Source: a virus. From it: 42,566 bases of DNA. Numbering within the stretch: position 1 is the stretch's first letter; the number at the start of each line of letters is the position of its first letter. Positions 9,214 through 18,461 of the stretch are shown here, piece by piece. The position numbers were made by a program, and so were the translations under genes. A model generated the notes under the pieces. That model was not told the origin of the DNA and did not search any database. It saw only the letters and a program-made list of their open reading frames with translations. Where the stretch lies: the IMG/VR virus record IMGVR_UViG_3300009146_000006, positions 1-42,566 of that record. The stretch is one strand, 5' to 3'.

Positions 9214-10164
9214 ATGCCGGACCAGTATACGGATGCTGGCGGTGGTTCGAGCCTTGGAGTAAATCTCGTACAAGCCGCCTACGATAGATATCTAGAATTT
9301 AATCTGCGTGCACAACCGCTTTACAGGCATTTGGCTGACAAGCGGCCCGTGCAGCAGGCAATGCCCGGCAGCTCCGTGGTCTTCAATATTTACCAAGATC
9401 TTCCGAAGGCCACGACTCCACTGACGGAAATCGTCGATCCTGATGCTATTGCAGTTCCGTCTACGCAGACCGTATCGGTGACTCTCACCGAATACGGCGA
9501 GGCGCAGATCAAGACCAGGAGACTGCAGCTGTTCTCACTGTCCGATGTGGACCCTGCCATCGCGAACATCGTCGCGTTCAACCTTTCTGATTCTCTTGAC
9601 GAGGTTGTTCGTGAGGTTCTGCGGCAGGGCACGAACGTCGTTCGTGAGGCCGGCGGTGTGATGACGTTCAACACCGGTGGACCGGTGAACGTCACCGGTA
9701 CGGACACGTTCAAGAGCCGTGACGGAAGAGCGACGGTTGCGAAGCTGCGCGGCAACAAGGCTGTACCGAGAACCGGGAACCTATACGCCGCGTTCATTCA
9801 CCCGGATGTGGCGTACGATTTGCGTTCCGAAACCGGTGCGGCGGCGTGGCGTGATCCGCACGTAAATTCGGCTCCCGGTAACATTTGGGACGCGACAATC
9901 GGCACCTACGAGGGTGCTATTTACACCGAGACACCGCGGTCCTATTACGCGGGTGATGGTGCGACTAGCGCCCGTGTGCACCGCACGATCTTCTGTGGGC
10001 AGCAGGCGCTCGCAGAAGCGGTGTCCGAAGAGCCGCACGTTATCATCGGGCCTATCACCGACCGTCTGAATCGGTTCAGGCCCATTGGTTGGTATGGCGT
10101 TCTAGGATGGGCTCGCTTCCGCGAGGCATCGCTGTACCGAGTTGAGACATCTTCGTCGCTGTAA
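9214..10164 (+). CDS. Major capsid protein, N4-gp56-like family
   Basis: 316 residues, ATG at 9214 behind AGAAAGG. The layout fits N4-gp56-type capsid proteins: an N-terminal arm, a segment with pressure for extended structure (TPLTEIVDPD), then VSVTLTEYGEAQIKTRRL, an amphipathic helix (LSDSLDEVVREVLRQGTN) and a late FIHPDVAYDLR segment. It forms the icosahedral shell. The first 230 bases are visibly less GC-rich than the neighbouring genes (many AT-ending codons such as AAT, ATT, TTT, GAT), then the usual codon style returns. A strong hairpin follows the gene at 10175-10221. The family call is from recalled sequence pattern. Confidence 0.8.
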   Translation: MPDQYTDAGGGSSLGVNLVQAAYDRYLEFNLRAQPLYRHLADKRPVQQAMPGSSVVFNIYQDLPKATTPLTEIVDPDAIAVPSTQTVSVTLTEYGEAQIKTRRLQLFSLSDVDPAIANIVAFNLSDSLDEVVREVLRQGTNVVREAGGVMTFNTGGPVNVTGTDTFKSRDGRATVAKLRGNKAVPRTGNLYAAFIHPDVAYDLRSETGAAAWRDPHVNSAPGNIWDATIGTYEGAIYTETPRSYYAGDGATSARVHRTIFCGQQALAEAVSEEPHVIIGPITDRLNRFRPIGWYGVLGWARFREASLYRVETSSSL

Positions 10165-10174
10165 CCCCTATAGC

Positions 10175-10231
10175 GCCGTGGAGGGGGACGTATCCCCACC
10201 CTCCTGCCCCCCCTCCACGGCCTCTTGTGTT
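10175..10231 (+). terminator. Hairpin terminator after the capsid gene
   Basis: GCCGTGGAGGGGG at 10175-10187 pairs perfectly with CCCCCTCCACGGC at 10209-10221, a 13-bp GC-rich stem, followed by CTCTTGTGTT. The T tract is weak, so termination may be partial. It would leave the capsid and scaffold mRNA more abundant than the downstream connector and tail mRNA. Confidence 0.65.
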
Positions 10232-10246
10232 CCGAGGTGAAGGCCG

Positions 10247-10498
10247 GTGCCTACGTTCACACCACCGACGGTGTCGGAGACCCCAGCGGGGGGTGGGAAG
10301 TTGTTCGAGCGGTACCGGCTCGACAAAGGGATCTCGGTGCTGATCGAAAACGGTGTGGTGCGCCTGGCCAGGTATCCGTCGCAGGACGAGATCGTTGCCT
10401 GTGACGGATACTACCTGGGTGGGTACGTACACACGATCACCGATGAGGAAGCCGACGTTCTGCGAGCTGCTGGGTTGGGTGAGTACATCACCCCCTGA
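10247..10498 (+). CDS. Small protein of unknown function, 83 aa, between capsid and connector genes
   Basis: GTG start at 10247 preceded by GAGGTGAAGG. The protein opens with a Pro/Thr-rich tail, then a compact region with alternating hydrophobic residues (GISVLIENGVVRLARY) and a YYLGGYVHTITDEEADVLRAAG ending that looks like a small beta fold closed by a helix. It is the first gene after the capsid terminator. Proteins of this size here are often decoration or head-completion factors, but nothing in the sequence proves it. Confidence 0.7.
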   Translation: MPTFTPPTVSETPAGGGKLFERYRLDKGISVLIENGVVRLARYPSQDEIVACDGYYLGGYVHTITDEEADVLRAAGLGEYITP

Positions 10499-10511
10499 AA
10501 GGGGGCCAGTC

Positions 10512-10772
10512 ATGTGCACGAGTTCATGTCCCTCACAGGATCATGAGTCGTGGGGCGACTGCGTCAAGGCGAAGAACTTGAAGGTTGCGTACTGCCAGTC
10601 CTCATCGGGCCGGGATTACACCCGGCAGAAGACGTGGGACCGGGAGCTGGATGGTTACGCGACGGCGCGTCGTGAAGGGATGCAGCCACGCGGAACGAAA
10701 CGCTGGCACACCGATGAGGCGAAGCGGATCAGTGACAACAACGGGTCCGCATTCAACGCCGGGGCGGCGTGA
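10512..10772 (+). CDS. Cysteine-containing small protein, 86 aa, common near actinophage head genes
   Basis: ATG at 10512 behind AAAGGGGG. It begins MCTSSCPSQDHESWGDC and continues with NLKVAYCQS and a Trp/Glu/Lys-rich helix. The four cysteines and one histidine in the first 35 residues suggest metal binding. I recognise this as a small family found between capsid and connector genes of many actinobacterial phages, with no known function. The stop overlaps the next ATG (TGATG). Confidence 0.75.
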   Translation: MCTSSCPSQDHESWGDCVKAKNLKVAYCQSSSGRDYTRQKTWDRELDGYATARREGMQPRGTKRWHTDEAKRISDNNGSAFNAGAA

Positions 10773-11026
10773 TGGCCCACAACGTTCGCACTCTGACGTA
10801 CCACCTGAACCGAGTCGCCGGCTTGTTGGCGAACGACGTGCCCCAGGCCGGTGACGCGCGTGCCGCCAACGTCTACGCCGGCACCACAGGTCTGGAGGTT
10901 GTCGGTGCTCTCAACGTCAAGGCGGGTATCACCGACACCCGCAAGTACCTCGAGCTTGCCGGGGTCCTGAACCAGCTGGCGGGTACCACGGACCTCGGGG
11001 TCGATGAGGCGGCGAGCTATCTGTGA
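10772..11026 (+). CDS. Small hypothetical protein, 84 aa
   Basis: The ATG at 10772 shares a base with the upstream stop; a GTG three bases earlier is an alternative. The protein is Ala/Leu/Gly-rich with a repeated VYAGTTGLEVVGALNVKAG type pattern and no charged clusters. It is translationally coupled to both neighbours (GTGA overlap at 11023) and so belongs to the head-tail connector cluster. No function can be assigned. Confidence 0.7.
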   Translation: MAHNVRTLTYHLNRVAGLLANDVPQAGDARAANVYAGTTGLEVVGALNVKAGITDTRKYLELAGVLNQLAGTTDLGVDEAASYL

Positions 11027-11895
11027 TCTTCGATGAGATGAAAGACGAGGTGTATCAGAACCTGCTGGGGTTCACGCGGGCGCAGGAGCAGGTCACTCAC
11101 CTGACCGCCCCGATCACCGAGGCGGACCTGGTGGTTCCGATCGCTGATGCGGGCCAGGTGAACCGTGGTGTCATCGAGATCGACGACGAACTGATCTATG
11201 TGGATCGCAAGGACACCACGTCGAGTTCCGCCACGGTCCCCCCGTACGGTCGCGGTTACCTCGGTACCACGGCGTCCACACATGACGCTGGTGCGCGGGT
11301 GATCAACAACCCGCGTACTCCCAGGGACACCATCGGGAAGTCCCTCAACCAGACGATCCGGTCGGTGTTCCCGGATCTGTACGCGGTGAAGACCACCGAG
11401 TTCCCCTACGTGGCAGCGCGTCTGCACTACGAGCTGCCACGGGATGCGAACCAGCTTCTGACGGTGGAGTGGCAGCCCTCCGGTCCGTCGCTGGTGTGGA
11501 TGCCGATCAGGTTCTGGCGGTCGTCGGTGACCGCGCAGGTTGTGGACGTGGAGGTGGGGGACGCGATCGAACCCGGCCGCCCGGTGCGGCTCACCTACGG
11601 CGCGAGACCCATCGAGCTTGATGACTTCTCGGTGGAGTTCTGCGACACCGGTCTGGATGACAACGCTCGTGACGTCATCGTGTACGGGGCCTGTTCGCGG
11701 ATCGTCGGCTACCAGGAAGCGGCGCGTCTGCAGTCCGAAGCCATCGAGTCTCAAACCCAGGCGCAGCTCATTCCCCCCGGAGCGACGCTCAACGCCGGTA
11801 AGTACTTCCTGCAGTTGCACAAGCAACGACTGGCCGAGGAGCAGCACCGGCTGCAGACCCGGCATCCCGTGGTTCTGCACAACACCCGCTTCTAG
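11023..11895 (+). CDS. Probable head-tail connector/adaptor protein, 290 aa
   Basis: GTG start overlapping the previous stop (GTGA). The protein opens with an amphipathic helix (DEMKDEVYQNLLGF), then beta-rich segments with the phrase VNRGVIEIDDELIYVDR and YGRGYLGTTASTHDAG, the latter typical of phage proteins that describe a flat attachment surface. It ends in a long helix with many Gln and Glu residues. Position after the capsid and before the fibre and nozzle candidates matches adaptor or tail tubular protein A of short-tailed phages. The assignment is from size, order and fold impression only. Confidence 0.6.
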   Translation: MIFDEMKDEVYQNLLGFTRAQEQVTHLTAPITEADLVVPIADAGQVNRGVIEIDDELIYVDRKDTTSSSATVPPYGRGYLGTTASTHDAGARVINNPRTPRDTIGKSLNQTIRSVFPDLYAVKTTEFPYVAARLHYELPRDANQLLTVEWQPSGPSLVWMPIRFWRSSVTAQVVDVEVGDAIEPGRPVRLTYGARPIELDDFSVEFCDTGLDDNARDVIVYGACSRIVGYQEAARLQSEAIESQTQAQLIPPGATLNAGKYFLQLHKQRLAEEQHRLQTRHPVVLHNTRF

Positions 11896-11907
11896 AGGGA
11901 GACCGCT

Positions 11908-13332
11908 GTGGCGAGGCAATTTTCCAACACCGCCGTCGAGACGGTCCTTGCCGCGTCGGCGACCGCAGCGGCCACCTCCATCAGCGTGTCGTCGGCCAGT
12001 GGATTCCCGATCGGGTTTCCGTACCGGCTCACCCTGGACTATGAACAGACCGGGTCGGAGATCGTGGAGGTCACCGCCGCATCTGGCACCACGTTGACGG
12101 TGCTGCGTGGGGTGGACGGTACGTCGCCGCAGTCGCATGCGGTGGGAGCGCCGGTGGCGCACACCGCAACAGCGCAAGATTTCCGTGACTCCCAGGACCA
12201 CATCGGTGCTTCGGCTGGGGTGCACGGTCTGACCGGCGGAGTGGCGGTAGTGGGTACCACGGCCACGCAGACGTTGACGAACAAGACGATTGATGGATCA
12301 TCGAACACGATCAGCAATGTCAATGCCGGGTCGGTGACGGGGAACTTCAAGTCGATCACCACGGTCGCAGCGAACGCTGCGTCGATCGCATTGACCATCA
12401 AGGGTTTCACGGGACAGACCGCTGATCTGTCGCGGTGGCTTGATGCTGCTGGAGCGACGAAGGGTGCGGTCGACAAGGACGGGAAGGCATCGTTCGCGTC
12501 CCTGTCTACAACGGATGGTGGGATCGCCACCGCTGCCTCCGCCGGGTCGGTGTTCGTCGGGAAGAGTCTCGATCTGACAGCAGCAACAACGACGTCGACA
12601 CCGTTGAAGATCAAGTCTGTAGCGGCGGCGACCGCGGATGTGGTGCAAGCGCTCAACAGTGCCGCCGCGGTGGTCTTCAAGATCACCCCTGCTGGCGATG
12701 TCACCGCGGCCGGGGATGTCACCGTGGGCAGCAACCTGAGCGTTGCCGACACGTCGAACCTGACGCAGGCGGTGGTGACGCAGAAGGCGTCTCCGGTCGA
12801 TCCGGTGCTGCGACTCAAGGCTCAGAGCGCAGTGGCGAACACCAGGCCGTTCTTGCAGATCACCAACCATCTCGGTGCGGATCTGGCGAAGGTCGACGAG
12901 CTGGGGTTCTGGGTCGGACCGGGCGATGCGACGTCGCTGGAGAAGACGCTCAACATCCCGCACAACGCGTCGGTGTTTACCAAGGTTGCCTACGTGGTCG
13001 GCGACGCTAAGTTCGACGTCCACGACCGGCAGATCGCCGCCACACCGACTCGCATCAACATCCTCGTGGCCGGGTACTACCTCGTCATCCACCAAGCCAT
13101 GTTCGATGATAGAACCACCGGTTCGAGGGCATCGGCCGTACGGCTCAACGCCGACACGTTCCCACTTGAAGTACGTATGAACGCCGTTGCCGCCGGTCAC
13201 ATCACCACACCCGGATCCAGTCGCATCTGCAAGCTCGCTGTGAACGACTTCCTCGAGCATTACGTGTACCAGAACTCTTTGGTCACTCTGTCTACCACCG
13301 TGTACATGCAGGTTGCATGGCTGGGGTCGTAA
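11908..13332 (+). CDS. Tail fibre or minor tail protein with C1q-like end
   Basis: 474 residues, GTG start at 11908 behind GAGGGAGA. The N terminus (residues 1-80) is beta-rich with a YEQTGSEIVEVTAASGTTLTVLRG type attachment domain. Then comes HIGASAGVHGLTGG and a QTLTNKTIDGSSNTISNV segment that is widespread in tail fibres. The shaft is Ala/Thr/Val-rich. The last 130 residues (FDVHDRQIAATPTRINI, AGYYLVIHQAMF, and a final VYMQVAWLGS strand) resemble the C1q/TNF-like heads that bind host surfaces. It is probably a receptor-binding or shaft component; the host ligand is unknown. Confidence 0.75.
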   Translation: MARQFSNTAVETVLAASATAAATSISVSSASGFPIGFPYRLTLDYEQTGSEIVEVTAASGTTLTVLRGVDGTSPQSHAVGAPVAHTATAQDFRDSQDHIGASAGVHGLTGGVAVVGTTATQTLTNKTIDGSSNTISNVNAGSVTGNFKSITTVAANAASIALTIKGFTGQTADLSRWLDAAGATKGAVDKDGKASFASLSTTDGGIATAASAGSVFVGKSLDLTAATTTSTPLKIKSVAAATADVVQALNSAAAVVFKITPAGDVTAAGDVTVGSNLSVADTSNLTQAVVTQKASPVDPVLRLKAQSAVANTRPFLQITNHLGADLAKVDELGFWVGPGDATSLEKTLNIPHNASVFTKVAYVVGDAKFDVHDRQIAATPTRINILVAGYYLVIHQAMFDDRTTGSRASAVRLNADTFPLEVRMNAVAAGHITTPGSSRICKLAVNDFLEHYVYQNSLVTLSTTVYMQVAWLGS

Positions 13333-13335
13333 CCC

Positions 13336-15258
13336 ATGACGATCAAGATCCCGACGACGCTACCGGCGAGCTTGTGCCTGCCGGCGTCATCAGCGACGTC
13401 GTTCACGAAGACCGATGTGGACTTCGACTACGCCGTCGCTGGCATGGGCTGGTTGTCAGCGGCGAACCCAGATCGGTTGGTGCGCCGGCAGACGGCGCCG
13501 TTCCGGAAGCAGCAGCTGGATGTGGCTGGGCAGGCCGGAGAGCAGAGTTTGGAGAACTGGTGGTACCGCTCACAGTTCACCTTCCATGGCGGTGCTGGTC
13601 AGGTGTACAACGACCCGAACACCCGCAACCCACAGGGTGCGTCGGAGACGGTGGAAACCCGTTACTTCAAGTCCTGCGGTCTAGATGTGTGGACACCGGG
13701 AACAGTGACGCTGTTGCCGGCGATGACACAGGTTGTCACCGCTCCGGTTGTCGCCGTGTTGGGATATACGACCCCGACGGGGAAGAACATGGTGATGACG
13801 GTAACGACTACCGGCGTCGTACAACGTTCTCCCGACGGGGCGTTCTCGGGCACCACACCGGCCCCCGCAGCGGAAGCGATCCTTGATGCGTGCACCGACG
13901 GTGCGAGTGTGTGGGTGGCCACGTCGGTAGGGATTTACAAAGGCACCCTGCCGGATGGCAGTGGCACGGTGACGTGGGCTTTGCAGTGGAACACCGGCAA
14001 TACGCGGGTGAAGGTCGGCTGGGTCAAACAGCGCCTTATCGCCTGTATCGGGTCAGTAGTGCATGAACTGATCGGGACCGGGCCGGCGTTGCCGGCGTCT
14101 CCGGTATACACGCATCCGGTGGTGACATGGACATGGTCATCGATCACCGAAGGTGGCCGTGCCATTTACATCGCCGGGTACTCGGGTGGCAGGTCGGGCA
14201 TCTTCAAGTTCGTCCCGCAGGACTCGAACGGAAACCTGCCGGAGCTGTCCACTGGTATCACCGCCGCGGATCTCCCCGAGGGCGAGAACTGCCACGCCAT
14301 CTACGGCTACCTGGGGAACTACCTCGGGATCGGTACATCCCGCGGGGTACGAGTAGGGGTGACCGACGAAGGCGGGGACATCACCTACGGGCCTATCATC
14401 TTGGAAACCGTCCAGCCGGTGCGGTGCTTCGCCGCTCGGGACCGCTTCCTCTACTTTGGCTTGACCGCCGGCGTGGACAACAAGTCGGGTCTGGGACGGC
14501 TAGATCTGGGATACGCGATCGACGGACTGAGGTTCGCGTACGCGTGGGACGTGTTCCATGCCGCATCGACGTCGGCGGTGACCGGTTGCGCATTGGTGGG
14601 TAACACCAACAACGTGGCCTTCGGCACCAGCAGTGAGGGCTACTTCCTGCACGATGGGTCGGGCACGAAGATGTCCGCCGGGTATCTGGTCACCAGCCGT
14701 ATCCGGTTCTCGACGTTGGAACCGAAATTGTTCAAGCTGTTGCGTGTCCGGGGTCCGGTGTTGGCCGGCAGCCTGGGGGTTTCGGTGATGGGCGCGAGTG
14801 GGGTCGAGTCCCCGCTGATCACCCTCCCAGCTGGGGTGATGCCGTCCAACGACCTGGACATCAAGAACCCTGCTGGCCCCCAGGAGTTCCTGTCGATCCG
14901 GTTCGGGTTCACCCGCTCGACCACGAACCTGACGTTGGGTGCGGAGATCTCTTCCTACCAGCTGAAGGCTCTACCTGGTACGACCCGAACACGGATCATC
15001 CAACTGCCGGTGCTGTGTTTCGACCTGGAAGAGGATTCGAACGGGCAGCGGTGGGGCGGTGAGGGTACGGCGATCCTGCGGCTACAGGAGATCGAAGCGG
15101 TGGAAGCCCGCGGGGACACCGTCCTGTGGCAAGATTTCTCCAACAGCATCGGAACGTTGGTGACGATCGAGCAACTCGATTTCATTCAGTCCGCTCCACC
15201 GGACAACGCGCACGGCTGGGGTGGGTACCTCACCATCACCTTGAGGACTGTGACGTGA
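13336..15258 (+). CDS. Large tail protein, probable nozzle/tubular protein B type, 640 aa
   Basis: The start lies four bases after the previous stop. The protein is beta-rich throughout, with repeated blade-like units such as DGASVWVATSVGIYKG, RLIACIGSVVHELIG, RAIYIAGYSGGRSGIFKF and RFLYFGLTAG. These units read like a beta-propeller or similar barrel, as in nozzle proteins of T7-like tails. The C-terminal part (residues about 480-640) has further paired strands. Together with the adaptor at 11023 it would form the short tail tube. The fold was judged by eye, so the role is inference. Confidence 0.6.
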   Translation: MTIKIPTTLPASLCLPASSATSFTKTDVDFDYAVAGMGWLSAANPDRLVRRQTAPFRKQQLDVAGQAGEQSLENWWYRSQFTFHGGAGQVYNDPNTRNPQGASETVETRYFKSCGLDVWTPGTVTLLPAMTQVVTAPVVAVLGYTTPTGKNMVMTVTTTGVVQRSPDGAFSGTTPAPAAEAILDACTDGASVWVATSVGIYKGTLPDGSGTVTWALQWNTGNTRVKVGWVKQRLIACIGSVVHELIGTGPALPASPVYTHPVVTWTWSSITEGGRAIYIAGYSGGRSGIFKFVPQDSNGNLPELSTGITAADLPEGENCHAIYGYLGNYLGIGTSRGVRVGVTDEGGDITYGPIILETVQPVRCFAARDRFLYFGLTAGVDNKSGLGRLDLGYAIDGLRFAYAWDVFHAASTSAVTGCALVGNTNNVAFGTSSEGYFLHDGSGTKMSAGYLVTSRIRFSTLEPKLFKLLRVRGPVLAGSLGVSVMGASGVESPLITLPAGVMPSNDLDIKNPAGPQEFLSIRFGFTRSTTNLTLGAEISSYQLKALPGTTRTRIIQLPVLCFDLEEDSNGQRWGGEGTAILRLQEIEAVEARGDTVLWQDFSNSIGTLVTIEQLDFIQSAPPDNAHGWGGYLTITLRTVT

Positions 15259-15614
15259 GCGCCAAGACCGCCGGTCGGTATGACATCCAGATGCGTACGA
15301 ACGAAACGTTTTCGATGCAGCTCGTATACAAGGACCGCAACAAGCTGCCCATCGACATCACTGGGTACACCGCACACATGCAGGTGCGGAACAAGCCTGG
15401 TGGGAACGTGCTGATCTTGGATTCGAACAACGTCGGGAACTCGATCACCGTCGACGGCCCGAACGGTGTGGTGAATGTGGAGTTCGGGGTGGACAACATG
15501 CTGGGTGTGACTGCGCAGAAGGGTGCCTACGACTTGGCGTTGATCGACCCAGCGGACAAGCCGGCGGTGGTAGTCGAAGGAACTGTGGCGATCATCAAGG
15601 GGGTGACACGGTGA
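15255..15614 (+). CDS. Small beta-rich tail protein, BppU-N-like, 119 aa
   Basis: GTG start overlapping the upstream stop (GTGA) and itself ending in a GTGA overlap with the fibre gene. The sequence [21 protein letters not shown], then [19 protein letters not shown] and [13 protein letters not shown] matches the general look of N-terminal baseplate/fibre-holder domains (BppU-type Ig fold). Those domains dock fibres to the tail. Its coupling to the collagen-like fibre fits a fibre-anchoring role, which is inference. Confidence 0.65.
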   Translation: MSAKTAGRYDIQMRTNETFSMQLVYKDRNKLPIDITGYTAHMQVRNKPGGNVLILDSNNVGNSITVDGPNGVVNVEFGVDNMLGVTAQKGAYDLALIDPADKPAVVVEGTVAIIKGVTR

Positions 15615-16783
15615 CCACTCCCCCGAATCAGGTTGTACTGAACCCGCAGGACACCATTGTCGTGGAGGTCACGACCGCCGGGCCGACGGGTGCGGATGGT
15701 ATTGCCGGTCCGACGGGACCACAGGGAATAGACGGGCCTCCCGGACCGGTCGGGCCTACCGGCTTGCTGGGACCCCAGGGAGATATCGGGCCGCAAGGAT
15801 ATGACGGGGCGCAAGGCCCGCAAGGCGATGTGGGTTTGACGGGCGATGTGGGTCCGACCGGTCCGCCCGGTGCGACTGGTGACACTGGCCCTGCCGGTCC
15901 GAAAGGTGATACCGGGTCGCAAGGTGCACAAGGGGACATCGGGCCGCTTGGCCCGGTAGGTCCAATAGGACCGCAGGGTCCCGCGGGTGGGCCGCAGGGA
16001 CCACCTGGTCCGCAAGGCGACCCCGGTCCGACCGGTGCCCAGGGACCCCAAGGGACTCAAGGGATCAAGGGTGACACCGGTACCCAAGGACCCAAGGGCG
16101 ACAAAGGCGATCAGGGAAACCCAGGTACGCAAGGCATCCAAGGTGTCAAGGGCGATACCGGGTCGCAGGGTCCACAAGGGATCCAGGGAAACACCGGACC
16201 GCAGGGTGATCAGGGAATCCCAGGTGCTTCTGGTGGAACTGTCGGTCCGGCCGGCGGTTCGCCTTACACCGTTGTTGCCGCGCAGGCTAATCTTCCAGCC
16301 GCTGCCAGCAATGAGGGCAAAGCGTATTACGTCCAGGCTACGAAAACCGCGTGGGTCTCGGATGCTACGGCATGGCGTCTGACCTATGGCGACACGCTCA
16401 ATCGTGACATTTCGTCGCTGTTGGATTCCGGATGGAAACTCGGCACGACTGCCGGATACTTTCGGATGCGTCGCCTGGACAACGTCGTCTATCTGTACGG
16501 GCGTCTACAACGATTGACTGTTGCTGTCACCGGCGGCCAACCGTTGTTTACTCCCCCAACTGGCTTCTTACCGATGGCAGGGTACGTTCCGTTCGGTCCG
16601 GCGTTGTGGCATACGCCGAACCAGATCGGTATGGTCGCGAACTTCTTCGGCGGCACCCGGATCGATGCGTACTTCTACCCAACCACGCAGAACTTTGCCG
16701 TCAATGACTATGTCAGTTTCAGCGCACAATGGACTACCGACCAGTCTTGGCCTACGACCCTTCCTGGTGTTCCCTTCCCGTGA
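15611..16783 (+). CDS. Collagen-like tail fibre/receptor-binding protein
   Basis: 390 residues. After a short N-terminal anchor (residues 1-23, [19 protein letters not shown]) there is a collagen-like stretch of Gly-X-Y triplets to about residue 215, rich in GPQG, GDTG and GPTG units with one short interruption. It would form a trimeric triple-helical shaft. Residues about 216-390 form a globular beta-rich head ([17 protein letters not shown], a glycine-rich tip, and a DYVSFSAQW strand), probably the receptor-binding tip. The head-coding DNA is less GC-rich than the shaft. The repeats make this gene prone to length change by recombination. Confidence 0.88.
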   Translation: MTTPPNQVVLNPQDTIVVEVTTAGPTGADGIAGPTGPQGIDGPPGPVGPTGLLGPQGDIGPQGYDGAQGPQGDVGLTGDVGPTGPPGATGDTGPAGPKGDTGSQGAQGDIGPLGPVGPIGPQGPAGGPQGPPGPQGDPGPTGAQGPQGTQGIKGDTGTQGPKGDKGDQGNPGTQGIQGVKGDTGSQGPQGIQGNTGPQGDQGIPGASGGTVGPAGGSPYTVVAAQANLPAAASNEGKAYYVQATKTAWVSDATAWRLTYGDTLNRDISSLLDSGWKLGTTAGYFRMRRLDNVVYLYGRLQRLTVAVTGGQPLFTPPTGFLPMAGYVPFGPALWHTPNQIGMVANFFGGTRIDAYFYPTTQNFAVNDYVSFSAQWTTDQSWPTTLPGVPFP

Positions 16784-16799
16784 TCGTTTGGAGACGATG

Positions 16800-17183
16800 A
16801 TGACCACTCTCACCGAACCACCAGCCTGGCCGTTGCCACAAGGTCACTACTTCGGTCCCGCTGCGACCGAGGAGGCGAACGCGGCGTGTCACTCGGGGAA
16901 GAAGGAGTGGCTGCACAACATCAAGCTCAAGCTGTGGCAGCAGCACTTCCGTGAGGTGTGGGACCGGAAGTTGGAAACAACCGGCGAGTTCGATGCGGAC
17001 ACCCAAGACGCGGTGGAACACGTGCAGGAGGCGGCGGGATGGGAGCCGTCGGGAAGGTTGGACGAGAACACGTGGAAGGTGGTGTGGACGATGGCCCCGC
17101 CGGAGGAGAGGCCAGCAGCGAAGCATGCGAAGAGGAAATCCACCACTCGTTCGGCGTTCAAGAGATCGATGAATGAGCCGTGA
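16800..17183 (+). CDS. Peptidoglycan-binding-domain protein, 127 aa, ahead of the endolysin
   Basis: Two in-frame ATGs (16797, 16800) follow GGAG; the second has the better spacing and was chosen. Residues about 45-100 form a peptidoglycan-binding type 1 domain: a Trp/Gln-rich helix (LKLWQQHFREVWDRKL), GEFDADTQDAVEHVQ, then GRLDENTWKVVW. The C-terminal 25 residues are basic. It is coupled to the endolysin gene and is probably a lysis accessory or wall-targeting factor. No catalytic residues are seen. Confidence 0.75.
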   Translation: MTTLTEPPAWPLPQGHYFGPAATEEANAACHSGKKEWLHNIKLKLWQQHFREVWDRKLETTGEFDADTQDAVEHVQEAAGWEPSGRLDENTWKVVWTMAPPEERPAAKHAKRKSTTRSAFKRSMNEP

Positions 17184-17950
17184 TGGTTGCCTTCAAGCTC
17201 GCCAAGCCGGTCCAGAACACTCAGGACCAGTTCAAGAAGTACTTCCCGAAGGCTCCCTTCCTAGGGACCATCGGCGATGCCCGACACCTCAAGGGCAGCG
17301 GTGATCATACGCCCTGGGCTAGCGACAGGATCGGGGGAAAGTCGCATCAGAAGGGGACCGTCTACGCGGCCGACCTGGGGAACGGTCCGGGATTCAGCAC
17401 GAAACAGTTTCAGACTTGGTTGTTGACACAACTGAAAGCCGGGAAGTACCCGGAAGTGAAGTACATGATCTCGAACTACCAGCTGAACGATCGCCGGTAC
17501 GGCTGGAAGAACCAAAGGGGTTCGGACGGTCCGGGACATGTGCACCTCAGCTTCATGCCCGGACATGAGAACACGACGTCGACGATCTTGCAGGACTACC
17601 ACAACTATCTGACGAAACCGAAGCCGGTACAGAAGGTGGCGCCGAAGGCACCGACAGTCTCGCCGGTACCGATCAAGGCGTTGACGAAGAACGGCGGCAA
17701 GGTGATCGGACAGAAGGTGCCGAACGCACGGGTGGTGCCGGCGAACGCCGCGCCGGTGCTGTCGTTGGGCGCGAAGGACGACCAGCTGGGTGGCTGGGTG
17801 ACGTACGCGGAGAACAAGCTGGGCGTCCCCGTAAACGGATATTACGGCCCAGAGATGACCAAAGCGGTCAAAGACCTACAGAAGCGTCGTGGTCTACCCA
17901 CCACGGGGCGTATCGACGCCACCACCTGGCGGAGTCTCGGCCACAAGTGA
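17183..17950 (+). CDS. Endolysin, M15-like peptidase with C-terminal peptidoglycan-binding domain
   Basis: 255 residues. The ATG at 17183 shares a base with the preceding stop; a GTG at 17180 is the alternative. The N-terminal domain has a zinc-peptidase pattern: H42 in GSGDHTPW, D64 in YAADLGNG and the histidines of PGHVHLSF near residue 120. This matches peptidases of the LD/DD-carboxypeptidase (M15) type used as actinophage endolysins. A Pro/Lys/Val-rich linker (about residues 150-190) leads to a peptidoglycan-binding fold with GVPVNGYYGPEMTKAVKDLQ and GRIDATTWRSLG. It lacks a signal peptide, so release should need the holin that follows. Confidence 0.82.
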   Translation: MVAFKLAKPVQNTQDQFKKYFPKAPFLGTIGDARHLKGSGDHTPWASDRIGGKSHQKGTVYAADLGNGPGFSTKQFQTWLLTQLKAGKYPEVKYMISNYQLNDRRYGWKNQRGSDGPGHVHLSFMPGHENTTSTILQDYHNYLTKPKPVQKVAPKAPTVSPVPIKALTKNGGKVIGQKVPNARVVPANAAPVLSLGAKDDQLGGWVTYAENKLGVPVNGYYGPEMTKAVKDLQKRRGLPTTGRIDATTWRSLGHK

Positions 17951-17962
17951 GGAGTACTCGTC

Positions 17963-18181
17963 ATGTTGACATCGGCGTTCTGGAGGCCGACGCTACGATA
18001 CGCGATCTTGACGTTTGTGCAGGTCATGGTCACTGTGCTGATCGCTGCCGCGGTGGATTTGTTCGACAAGAACTGGATCTTCGCGTTGGTGCTGGCGTGC
18101 GTGGCAGCGGTGAGCGCCATCGTGGCGTGCATCGTTTGTTTTCTGTTACGCCTTGACGAACCGCCGGGTCGCGTACCATAG
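17963..18181 (+). CDS. Holin, two membrane segments, 72 aa
   Basis: ATG at 17963 behind GAGGAG. Two hydrophobic segments (residues about 13-33, LRYAILTFVQVMVTVLIAAA, and about 39-62, IFALVLACVAAVSAIVACIV) are separated by a short DLFDKNW turn. The C-terminal tail is short and polar. Size, topology and position directly after the endolysin identify it as a holin that opens the inner membrane at lysis. A strong terminator follows. Confidence 0.8.
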   Translation: MLTSAFWRPTLRYAILTFVQVMVTVLIAAAVDLFDKNWIFALVLACVAAVSAIVACIVCFLLRLDEPPGRVP

Positions 18182-18246
18182 GTGCTACCCACCGGGTGGA
18201 CCTCTCTCACCCAGCCGGTCGGGAACGTGAGTATCTCTCTCCGGAT

Positions 18247-18287
18247 GAAGCCCCCTGGTTCCGCACCTCCAGGGGGCTTCTTCTTGT
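18247..18287 (+). terminator. Rho-independent terminator after the lysis genes
   Basis: GAAGCCCCCTGG at 18247-18258 pairs perfectly with CCAGGGGGCTTC at 18269-18280, and TTCTTGT follows. It has a 12-bp stem with a T-rich tail and lies 65 bases after the holin stop. Confidence 0.88.
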
Positions 18288-18461
18288 CCACGTCGCGTTC
18301 CGGACGGATCGGACCCTTGCCCTCGAACCAGGACAAGTGATAGACCCTACAACGAGGGCGCAGGGGGGTAGCCGTGGTTCATGATCCACATCCACCTCGG
18401 GTCCTGACCTACGTTGTACAACTTCCCCGCCTGTACGACCCGGGTGTCGTACACCTGAGCG

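Noticed and set aside
18196-18384. A 62-residue gene after the holin
   Set aside because: It reads through the strong terminator at 18247-18287 and has no ribosome site.
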